A stretch of 7,407 nt of DNA from Flavobacterium psychrophilum (GTDB lineage Bacteria; Bacteroidota; Bacteroidia; Flavobacteriales; Flavobacteriaceae). The stretch is taken from NCBI GenBank assembly GCA_945872875.1, contig CAMCBB010000085.1:1-7407 (forward strand), given 5' to 3'. Under the pieces are notes generated by a model. That model saw only the letters and a list, made by a program, of their open reading frames with translations, had not been told where the DNA came from and ran no database searches. Each line of letters begins with the position of its first letter. Within the stretch, counting starts at the first letter, position 1. Shown one piece after another: positions 1 through 6,103 of the stretch. The translations under genes were made by a program, and so were the position numbers.

Positions 1-4
1 TTAG

Positions 5-77
5 TAGCGGGAACAGGACTCGAACCTGTGACCTTCGGGTTATGAGCCCGACGAGCTGCCTACTGCTCTATCCCGCG
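5..77 (-). tRNA. Initiator tRNA-Met (anticodon CAU)
   Basis: Read on the minus strand, the 73 bases fold as a complete cloverleaf: 7-bp acceptor, D stem GAGC/GCTC, anticodon stem TCGGG/CCCGA around a loop with CAT, and T stem ACAGG/CCTGT with loop TTCGAGT. Three features mark it as the initiator rather than the elongator. The anticodon stem carries three consecutive G:C pairs (GGG/CCC). Positions 1 and 72 do not pair (C1 against U72). The D stem has the A11:U24 pair typical of bacterial initiators. It therefore starts translation as formyl-Met-tRNA. The bases after discriminator A73 read CTAA, so the CCA end is not encoded and must be added by CCA-adding enzyme. The gene is divergent from era. 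Confidence 0.95.
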
Positions 78-88
78 ATCTTAGAGTG

Positions 89-122
89 CAAATATACAAT
101 CAAAATTGGTAATAGCAACAAA
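89..122 (-). promoter_or_regulatory. Promoter of the initiator tRNA
   Basis: On the minus strand there is a perfect Bacteroidota -7 element, TATATTTG (89-96). A TTG -33 element lies at 116-118 with a 19-nt spacer, inside the 17-23 nt range known for Flavobacterium; an overlapping TTTG is at 119-122. Transcription would start about 5-8 nt beyond the -7 box, leaving a 5' leader of only a few bases before the tRNA. Both elements, the spacer and the position fit, so this is the best-supported promoter in the window. Confidence 0.75.
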
Positions 123-141
123 AATTTTAAAAAATGTTTTA

Positions 142-173
142 TTTCCTCTATTGCTCTGATATGTTTACCTTTG
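142..173 (+). promoter_or_regulatory. Probable era promoter
   Basis: TACCTTTG at 166-173 matches the Bacteroidota -7 consensus TAnnTTTG exactly and ends 20 nt before the era ATG. The -33 element is degenerate: the best candidate at correct spacing is TTTC at 142-145 with a 20-nt spacer. The RNA leader would be only about 12-16 nt and A-rich, with no Shine-Dalgarno sequence. The -7 box is convincing and the -33 assignment is weak. It lies back to back with the tRNA promoter on the other strand. Confidence 0.6.
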
Positions 174-193
174 CGGAAATTAAATTAAAATAA

Positions 194-1078
194 ATGTCGC
201 ATAAAGCCGGTTTTGTAAACATCATAGGAAATCCAAATGTTGGAAAATCTACCTTAATGAATGCTTTTGTTGGAGAACGATTGTCAATTATCACTTCCAA
301 AGCACAAACCACCCGCCACCGAATTTTAGGAATTGTAAACGGAGATGATTTTCAAGTAATTTTATCAGACACACCCGGAATTATTAAGCCTGCCTATGAA
401 ATGCAAAAATCCATGATGGATTTTGTTAAATCTGCTTTTGAAGATGCCGATGTTATAATTTATATGGTAGAAATTGGCGAAAAAGAACTTAAAGACGAAG
501 ACTTTTTTGCGAAAATTATAAAAGCGAAAATTCCAGTTTTATTACTTTTAAATAAAATTGATAAATCCAATCAAGAGGAACTAGAAGTTCAAATGGATCT
601 TTGGAAAGAGAAAGTACCCAACGCAGAAATATATGCCATCTCGGCCTTGGAAAATTTTAATGTTCAGGAGGTATTTGCTAGAATTTTAGCATTATTACCC
701 GAATCTCCAGCCTATTACCCTAAAGATGCTTTAACCGATAAACCGGAACGCTTTTTTGTGAACGAAACCATACGCGAGAAAATCTTATTGAATTACGATA
801 AAGAAATTCCGTATTCAGTGGAAATTGAAACCGAAGAGTTTTTGGAAGACGAAAAAATCATCCGAATTCGATCAGTGATTATGGTAGAACGCGATACCCA
901 AAAAGGAATCATTATCGGACACAAAGGTGCTGCACTAAAAAAGGTGGGCATGCAATCGCGTGAAGATTTAGAGAAATTTTTTGGAAAACAAATCCATATT
1001 GAACTGTTTGTAAAAGTAAATAAAGACTGGAGAAGTAATCAATACCAACTGCGTCGTTTTGGTTACAACCAAAAATAA
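194..1078 (+). CDS. era: GTPase Era, 16S rRNA/30S ribosome maturation factor
   Basis: Complete 294-residue Era, the usual length of about 300. The N-terminal GTPase domain has all G motifs: G1 GNPNVGKS (residues 12-19), G2 QTTRHR (38-43), G3 DTPG (59-62), G4 NKID (120-123) and G5 SAL (150-152). The C-terminal KH domain carries the RNA-binding loop GHKG at 242-245. From family knowledge, Era binds the 3' end of 16S rRNA and acts as a GTP-controlled checkpoint in late small-subunit assembly, at the inner face of the membrane or in the cytosol. The ATG at 194 is chosen because the protein begins MSHKAGFVNIIGNPN, the normal Era N-terminus, and because the -7 box TACCTTTG lies just upstream. It sits beside the initiator tRNA, so two translation genes share a divergent promoter region. 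It has no evident operon link with kynU, which lies 129 bp downstream. Confidence 0.98.
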   Translation: MSHKAGFVNIIGNPNVGKSTLMNAFVGERLSIITSKAQTTRHRILGIVNGDDFQVILSDTPGIIKPAYEMQKSMMDFVKSAFEDADVIIYMVEIGEKELKDEDFFAKIIKAKIPVLLLLNKIDKSNQEELEVQMDLWKEKVPNAEIYAISALENFNVQEVFARILALLPESPAYYPKDALTDKPERFFVNETIREKILLNYDKEIPYSVEIETEEFLEDEKIIRIRSVIMVERDTQKGIIIGHKGAALKKVGMQSREDLEKFFGKQIHIELFVKVNKDWRSNQYQLRRFGYNQK

Positions 1079-1091
1079 AATCTATTAAAAA

Positions 1092-1149
1092 GCAACCATT
1101 TCAAAATTGATTTTGCTCAAAAAGGCTACTTGCAACTTTATTTTTTTTC
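1092..1149 (+). terminator. Weak candidate terminator after era
   Basis: The gap between era and kynU contains GCAACC (1092-1097), which can pair imperfectly with GG...TTGC (1124-1133, 4-nt bulge). This encloses a small CAAAA/TTTTG hairpin (1102-1115), and a long T-rich run follows at 1137-1148. The stem is AT-rich and interrupted. The T-run also overlaps the likely kynU promoter spacer. It is listed because it is the only terminator-like structure in the gap. Confidence 0.25.
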
Positions 1150-1159
1150 TTTACTTTTA
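1130..1159 (+). promoter_or_regulatory. Probable kynU-ureohydrolase promoter
   Basis: TTG at 1130-1132 is followed, after an ideal 19-nt spacer, by TACTTTTA at 1152-1159. This matches TAnnTTTG in all but the last position. The predicted start near 1165 leaves a leader of about 40 nt, longer than the leaders predicted for the other genes here. A short tandem repeat, TTTACAC at 1156-1162 and again at 1164-1170, overlaps the -7 box and start region and could be an operator half-site or chance. Confidence 0.5.
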
Positions 1160-1207
1160 CACCTTTACACGAATTAATTGTATTATTAGTTTCAAAATAT
1201 TTCCCAA

Positions 1208-2485
1208 ATGACTTTTCAAAATACCCTCGAATTTGCTCAGCAACTTGATGCACAAGACGAATTAAAATCGTACAGAAACGAATTTATTTTTCCGCAACAC
1301 AATGGGAAAGATGTGATTTATTTTACTGGAAATTCGTTAGGGCTTCAGCCAAAAAGAACCAAAAAATATGTAGATGATGTCATGAACGATTGGGCTAATT
1401 TAGCTGTTGAAGGACATTTTTATGCAGAAAAACCTTGGTGGGATTACCAAGAACGTTTTGCAAAACCACTAAGCAAACTTGTTGGCGCAAAACCATCAGA
1501 AGTTGCGGTAATGAATACCTTAACAGTAAACTTGCACCTATTAATGGTTTCGTTTTATCGCCCAACAAAATCTCGTTACAAAATCATTTGCGAAGAAAAA
1601 GCATTCCCATCGGATCAATATCTGTTTCAATCACAAGTGAGTCACCACGGGTACAACCCGAGTGAAGCTATTATTGAAATTAAAAGACGCGAAGGCGAAC
1701 ACAACATAAGATTGGAAGATATTCTATCCAAAATTGAAGAAGTGGGAGACGAATTGGCTTTAGTATTATTTGGCGGCGTGAATTATTACACCGGGCAAGT
1801 ATTCGATATGAAGGCCATTACCGATGCCGGACACAAAGTGGGTGCCTATGTAGGTTTTGATTTAGCACACGCAGCCGGAAATATTAAATTAGATTTGCAT
1901 GATTGGAATGTAGATTTTGCCGCTTGGTGCTCTTATAAATACATGAACTCAGGACCAGGAAATGCATCTGGGTGCTTTGTTCATGAAAGACACCACCAAA
2001 GTAATTTACCGCGATTTGCAGGTTGGTGGGGACACAATAAAGAACGCCGTTTTAAAATGGAGCCTACTTTTGACCCCGTTCATGGTGCAGACGGTTGGCA
2101 AATAAGTAACCTTCCAATTTTATCATTGGCGCCCTATTTGGCTTCTGTTGATATGTTTGCCGAAATAGGAATGGAAAAATTAATCCAAAAAAGAAATCAA
2201 ATCACTTCTTATTTAGAATTTATTTTACACGAAATAGCTACAGAAGTAACAAGTACATTTGAAATAATAACACCTGCCAATCAAGAGGAAAGAGCGTGTC
2301 AATTATCGGTTTTTTTACACGGTGAAGGACGAAGTTTATTTGATTATTTAATGTCAAATGGTGTAATCACCGATTGGAGAGAACCCAATGTAATTCGACT
2401 TGCGCCAGTGCCATTATACACTTCTTATGAAGACATGTATGAATTTGGCCAAATTTTAAAAAGAGGAATTTTAGAAAACAACTAA
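1208..2485 (+). CDS. kynU: Kynureninase (L-kynurenine hydrolase, PLP-dependent)
   Basis: Complete 425-residue cytosolic enzyme of the aspartate-aminotransferase fold, normal length for KynU. It hydrolyses 3-hydroxykynurenine to 3-hydroxyanthranilate plus alanine, or kynurenine to anthranilate plus alanine. Family signatures are clear: an N-terminal FTGNSLGLQP segment, GFDLAHAAGN with Asp218 (contacts the PLP ring nitrogen) and His221, and CSYKYMNSGPG with Lys244 as the PLP Schiff-base lysine. The 26-residue Asp-Lys spacing equals that of human kynureninase (Asp250/Lys276). A WWGH segment and a C-terminal DWREPNVIRLAPVPLY segment, typical of the family, complete it. The ATG at 1208 follows an A/T-rich leader with no Shine-Dalgarno. 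It leads a two-gene unit with the ureohydrolase 18 bp downstream, and kmo, whose product it consumes, lies 3.6 kb further on. The kmo nearby suggests 3-hydroxykynurenine is the physiological substrate (inference). Confidence 0.97.
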   Translation: MTFQNTLEFAQQLDAQDELKSYRNEFIFPQHNGKDVIYFTGNSLGLQPKRTKKYVDDVMNDWANLAVEGHFYAEKPWWDYQERFAKPLSKLVGAKPSEVAVMNTLTVNLHLLMVSFYRPTKSRYKIICEEKAFPSDQYLFQSQVSHHGYNPSEAIIEIKRREGEHNIRLEDILSKIEEVGDELALVLFGGVNYYTGQVFDMKAITDAGHKVGAYVGFDLAHAAGNIKLDLHDWNVDFAAWCSYKYMNSGPGNASGCFVHERHHQSNLPRFAGWWGHNKERRFKMEPTFDPVHGADGWQISNLPILSLAPYLASVDMFAEIGMEKLIQKRNQITSYLEFILHEIATEVTSTFEIITPANQEERACQLSVFLHGEGRSLFDYLMSNGVITDWREPNVIRLAPVPLYTSYEDMYEFGQILKRGILENN

Positions 2486-2503
2486 TTTATTGCCATCTAA
2501 AAA

Positions 2504-3592
2504 ATGACAAAAGAACAACTTATCAATAGCTTTGACCCTTCGCAACCCGGTTTATCGGATGCCACAATATTTGGATTACCATTTACTTCCGAACAATCGG
2601 AAATCATCATCATTCCGGTGCCTTGGGAAGTAACTGTAAGTTATGGCGCAGGAGCATCAGATGGTCCAGAAGCGGTTTTAGACGCTTCATTTCAGGTAGA
2701 TTTAAATCATCAAGATTTTCCAGAATTATGGAAACTCGGAATGTACTATTCAGAAATACCAGATTCATGGAAATCCAATTCAGATAAATATAAAGCACTT
2801 GCACAGCCTATTATTGAAGCATTGGAAAATGGTGAAGTAATTGCTGACATCCCTCATTTACAATCGGATTTAGAAAAAATAAACTCCATTTGTCGTGACT
2901 TGCATACCGAAGTAAAAGAAAAAGTATTGTATTGGATGGCCAAAGGCAAAAAAGTAGTTTTACTTGGTGGTGATCACTCTACTCCACTTGGATATTATGA
3001 AGCTTTAGCGAGTAAACACGATGATTTTGGTATTCTCCACTTAGATGCCCACATGGATTTGAGAATTGCTTATGAAGGGTTTACCTATTCGCATGCTTCT
3101 ATAATGTATAATGCACTGCAAATCCCTCAAATTTCAAAAATTATACAAGTCGGAATTAGAGATTTTTGCGAGCAAGAAGTAGAAGTAGTTCAACAATCTA
3201 ATGGACGAGTTTTAGTTCATAGCGATTCTGATTTGAAAAAAGAAACCTTTGAAGGACATACTTGGCAGCAACAATGCGAGGCAATTATTACTTCGTTGCC
3301 ACAAAAAGTGTGTATCAGTTTTGATATTGACGGAATGTACCCATGGTATTGCCCAAACACAGGAACTCCGGTTCCAGGTGGATTTTCATTTGAGCAAGCG
3401 ACTTATCTTTTCAATCTTTTAGCTCAAAGCAATAAAGAAATTATCGGATTTGATTTGGTTGAAGTGGCTCCGGGAGAAAACGACGACTGGGATGGAAATG
3501 TTGGCGCTAGAATGCTGTTCCACATGTGTGGTGTTTTAGCAAAGAACAACGGCATGAATACCGGAAACAAAATTATTTTTCCAAGAAAATAA
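2504..3592 (+). CDS. Arginase/agmatinase-superfamily (ureohydrolase) protein, substrate unknown
   Basis: Complete 362-residue ureohydrolase, about 50-60 residues longer than typical arginases and agmatinases. The family hydrolyses C-N bonds of guanidino or formimino groups at a binuclear Mn site. All six expected metal ligands are visible: His158 (GGDHS), Asp181, His183 and Asp185 (DAHMD), and Asp274 and Asp276 (SFDID). His197 (YSHAS) matches the catalytic His of arginase and agmatinase, and Glu320 (DLVEVAP) matches the guanidinium-binding Glu. The DAHMDLR...YEG...YSHAS stretch resembles agmatinase more than arginase. Oddly, the second Asp motif reads DGMYPWYCPNTGTPVPGG, with Tyr279 where Asp is usual. 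Extra sequence lies between the N-terminal glycine-rich segment and GGDH, roughly residues 75-130. It starts 18 bp after kynU with no promoter between, so the two are very likely co-transcribed. Options are an agmatinase, a formimidoylglutamase-like enzyme, or an uncharacterised amide/amidine hydrolase tied to tryptophan breakdown. The superfamily is certain; the substrate is not. Confidence 0.9.
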   Translation: MTKEQLINSFDPSQPGLSDATIFGLPFTSEQSEIIIIPVPWEVTVSYGAGASDGPEAVLDASFQVDLNHQDFPELWKLGMYYSEIPDSWKSNSDKYKALAQPIIEALENGEVIADIPHLQSDLEKINSICRDLHTEVKEKVLYWMAKGKKVVLLGGDHSTPLGYYEALASKHDDFGILHLDAHMDLRIAYEGFTYSHASIMYNALQIPQISKIIQVGIRDFCEQEVEVVQQSNGRVLVHSDSDLKKETFEGHTWQQQCEAIITSLPQKVCISFDIDGMYPWYCPNTGTPVPGGFSFEQATYLFNLLAQSNKEIIGFDLVEVAPGENDDWDGNVGARMLFHMCGVLAKNNGMNTGNKIIFPRK

Positions 3593-3637
3593 ACCTACTT
3601 TTTTTTAAATTTATATCAAATTAGGATGTAATCATTT

Positions 3638-3663
3638 TTGCAATGCTTTATTTTCTACATTTG
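3638..3663 (+). promoter_or_regulatory. Possible promoter of the acylase gene
   Basis: TACATTTG at 3656-3663 matches the -7 consensus TAnnTTTG exactly and ends 18 nt before the preferred ATG at 3682. A TTTTTG tract ending at 3640 could serve as the -33 box, but the 15-nt spacer is slightly short. It lies downstream of an earlier in-frame ATG at 3643, so if it is used, that upstream start cannot be translated from this transcript. Confidence 0.5.
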
Positions 3664-3681
3664 GTATTCAACAATTTACAG

Positions 3682-6069
3682 ATGAAAACATTCAAAAAAG
3701 TTCTTCTTTATTTTGCCTTATTTTTTGTGCTAATTGCAGTTTCGAGCTATGGTTATTTAATTTATACCAAGCCAAACTACGATGGAAAAATTTCATTAAA
3801 AAATATTTCTAAAGAGACCACCGTTTACTTCGACGATTATGGTGTGCCGCATATTTATGCAAGTAACGAACAAGATGCCATGATCGCTCTAGGATATGTG
3901 CATGCACAAGACAGATTGTGGCAAATGGAACTCCTGAGAAGAATTGCACCGGGAAGATTATCGGAATTATTTGGAACCAAAGCTTTAAAAAACGACCTGT
4001 TTTTTGCCGGAATTGGCATTGATGAAAATTCGGAAAAAGCAGTAGCTCAAATTGATGAAAATTCGGAAACATATAAATTGTCTATGGCCTATGTTGATGG
4101 AATTAATCAATACATCGCTGAAGGAAATACCCCAATTGAATTTAATTTATTAGGCATTCAAAAAGAGAAATTTACTCTTAAAGATGTTTATAATATCTTT
4201 GGTTACATGTCTTTTAGTTTTGCTATGGCACAAAAAACAGATCCGTTACTAACTGATATTCGAGATCAATTTGGAATGGAATACCTTAAAGATTTTGGTA
4301 TTGACGGCTCATTGGGAACCATGCAATTAAAAAACTATAAAGGAGAAGTAAATGATTATGCCGAAATTTCAAAATCGATTTCAAGTCTATTAGAAACTTC
4401 ACCAGTTCCTGCATTTATTGGCAGTAACAGTTGGGTAATTGGTGCTCAAAAAACCAAAAACAACAAAGTAATTCTAGCTAACGATCCGCACATTATGTTT
4501 TCACAACCGTGTACTTGGTATGAAGCACATATTTCTACTCCGGGTTATGAAATGTATGGCTATTACTTAGCAGGAGCTCCGTTCGCACTGCTTGGACATA
4601 ATAGAGAATATGCCTACGGAATAACCATGTTTGAAAACGATGATTTGGATTTATTTCAAGAGGAAAACAATCCGAAAAATAGCAATCAATACAAAACTCC
4701 AAATGGTTATGTAAATTATTCCCTTCGTCAAAAAACAATTAAAGTTAAAGACAGCAATTCGGTAACGGTTAATATAAAAGAATCAATTCATGGTCCAATC
4801 ATGAATGGTTTGTTAAATACCTTAACGACCAAAAAACCGGTGGCCATGTCTTGGATTTACACCCAACAAAAAAATCAAATTCTGGAAGCAGTCCATTCGT
4901 TATCCCATTCTAAAAATTTAAAAGAATTCCATCAAGGTATTTCATTAATTGCAGCACCGGGATTGAATATCATGTATGGCGATGCTAAAAATAATATTGC
5001 TTGGATTACATGTGGAAAATTGTACAAACTGGATCCATCGGTGAATGGAAATTTCATTATGAATGGTGCCAATGGAGTAGATGACAAAAGAGAATTTTTA
5101 GACTTTTCAAAAAATCCAAAAGCTATTAATCCAAGTTGGAATTATGTGTATTCTGCCAACAACCAACCTGAAGCAGTTGACGGTTATTTGTATCCGGGTT
5201 ATTATTTGCCAAAAGATCGTGCCACTCGAATTACTAATTTATTAGCCCCAAAAAATAATTGGACTATATTGGAAGTGCAAAAAATGATATTCGATAATAC
5301 TTCGGCCACCGCAACTTCATTAGTTGAAAACTGGATCACTTGTATTGAAGAAAATAATTGGAATGCTAATGAAAAGCAAGCTTTAGAAACATTAAAAAAA
5401 TGGAATGGATCTAATAATCTTCATGAGACCGCTCCTACCCTATACAACAAATGGATTTCTTGCTATTTATCAAACACCTTTAAAGATGAAATGGGAGAAG
5501 AAAATTTCAAATCTTTTCTGGGCACCCATATCATGAAACAAATAATTGAATCGCAAAGCAAAAATGAAGCTTCGATTTGGTGGGATAATTTGGCCACAAA
5601 AAACAAAAAAGAGAACAAAAAAGAAATCTTAACGCAATCATTCAAGGAGGCAATTGCGGCACTTGAAAAACAATTAGGCACCAATTCATCAGAATGGACC
5701 TGGAACAAAGTGCATACTTTAGAACACCAACATCCAATGGGGAAAGTAGCTGCGCTGAGAGGTTTATTTAATGTTGGGCCTTTTGAAGCAAGTGGATCGA
5801 ATGAGGTAATCAATAACTTAATGTTTTTTTATAATGACAAAGGGCTTTATGATGTAAAAGCAGGGCCTTCAACGAGAAGAATTATTGATTTTTCTGATAT
5901 TGAAAATAGTTTGAGTGTATTGCCAACGGGGCAATCGGGCAACCCAATGAGTGATCATTACAGCGACCAAGCTGAAATGTATAATAAAGGACAATTTCGG
6001 AAAATGAAACTAAACAAAAAGGAAATAATTGCCACTTCTACCAAACTTGTTTTTTTTCCAAAAAAATAA
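3682..6069 (+). CDS. Membrane-anchored penicillin-acylase-family Ntn hydrolase
   Basis: Complete 795-residue penicillin amidase family protein, typical length. Residues 1-5 are basic (MKTFKK) and about 7-28 form a hydrophobic signal anchor with no lipobox, so the enzyme should face the periplasm. The precursor should self-cleave between Gly247 and Ser248 (IGSNSW), freeing Ser248 as the N-terminal nucleophile of a 548-residue beta chain. Other active-site positions match the family in beta numbering: His270 (NDPH) is B23, and Asn493 (SANNQ) is B246, near AsnB241 of E. coli penicillin G acylase. Arg513/Arg516 (DRATRI) fit the conserved Arg. HisB23 instead of Gln is seen in acyl-homoserine-lactone and cephalosporin acylases. 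The family cleaves amide bonds of acylated amines; the substrate here is unknown. An in-frame ATG at 3643 would add 13 residues, but it precedes the -7 box and spoils the signal-anchor layout, so 3682 is preferred. It lies between the ureohydrolase and kmo, apparently with its own promoter. Confidence 0.93.
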   Translation: MKTFKKVLLYFALFFVLIAVSSYGYLIYTKPNYDGKISLKNISKETTVYFDDYGVPHIYASNEQDAMIALGYVHAQDRLWQMELLRRIAPGRLSELFGTKALKNDLFFAGIGIDENSEKAVAQIDENSETYKLSMAYVDGINQYIAEGNTPIEFNLLGIQKEKFTLKDVYNIFGYMSFSFAMAQKTDPLLTDIRDQFGMEYLKDFGIDGSLGTMQLKNYKGEVNDYAEISKSISSLLETSPVPAFIGSNSWVIGAQKTKNNKVILANDPHIMFSQPCTWYEAHISTPGYEMYGYYLAGAPFALLGHNREYAYGITMFENDDLDLFQEENNPKNSNQYKTPNGYVNYSLRQKTIKVKDSNSVTVNIKESIHGPIMNGLLNTLTTKKPVAMSWIYTQQKNQILEAVHSLSHSKNLKEFHQGISLIAAPGLNIMYGDAKNNIAWITCGKLYKLDPSVNGNFIMNGANGVDDKREFLDFSKNPKAINPSWNYVYSANNQPEAVDGYLYPGYYLPKDRATRITNLLAPKNNWTILEVQKMIFDNTSATATSLVENWITCIEENNWNANEKQALETLKKWNGSNNLHETAPTLYNKWISCYLSNTFKDEMGEENFKSFLGTHIMKQIIESQSKNEASIWWDNLATKNKKENKKEILTQSFKEAIAALEKQLGTNSSEWTWNKVHTLEHQHPMGKVAALRGLFNVGPFEASGSNEVINNLMFFYNDKGLYDVKAGPSTRRIIDFSDIENSLSVLPTGQSGNPMSDHYSDQAEMYNKGQFRKMKLNKKEIIATSTKLVFFPKK
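4018..4069 (+). repeat. In-frame 19-bp direct repeat inside the acylase gene
   Basis: The 19 bases at 4018-4036 recur exactly at 4051-4069. The offset is 33 bp, which is 11 codons, so the reading frame is kept. The protein reads IDENSEKAVAQ followed by IDENSE (residues 113-129) in the alpha-chain part. It looks like a local duplication of an 11-residue helical segment. Codon use is identical in the two copies, which suggests either a recent event or chance reuse. Confidence 0.85.
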
Positions 6070-6082
6070 TTCCATAAATTTG
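6052..6082 (+). promoter_or_regulatory. Probable kmo promoter
   Basis: TAAATTTG at 6075-6082 matches the -7 consensus exactly and ends 21 nt before the kmo ATG. At the ideal 19-nt spacing the -33 position holds only TTTT (6052-6055); a better TTG at 6047-6049 is 25 nt away, beyond the usual range. The region overlaps the end of the acylase gene and a T-tract/A-tract pair. The -7 box is good and the -33 box weak. Confidence 0.5.
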
Positions 6083-6103
6083 CCAAACCACTTATAAATT
6101 AAA

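Noticed and set aside
1172..1179. AATTAATT palindrome upstream of kynU as an operator
   Set aside because: An 8-bp A/T-only palindrome is expected by chance in sequence this AT-rich.
1435..1665. 76-codon plus-strand open frame
   Set aside because: It is another frame of kynU across conserved kynureninase sequence, with no recognisable motif.
3570..3616. GGAAA...TTTCC plus T-run after the ureohydrolase as a terminator
   Set aside because: The stem is short and AT-rich, lies inside the coding region, and is separated from the T-run by about 20 bases.
3809..4072. 87-codon minus-strand open frame containing a repeated FPNFHQ segment
   Set aside because: The repeat is only the complement of the in-frame duplication in the acylase gene; there is no other sign of coding.
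5463..5813. 116-codon open frame on the minus strand
   Set aside because: It lies wholly inside the well-supported acylase gene, has no promoter-like upstream sequence, and its product is a low-complexity shadow of AT-rich coding sequence.
6050..6067. T-tract/CC/A-tract inverted repeat at the end of the acylase gene as a terminator
   Set aside because: The stem is pure A:T with a 2-base loop and no GC core, and most of it codes for the last acylase residues (FFPKK). It cannot be called a terminator.
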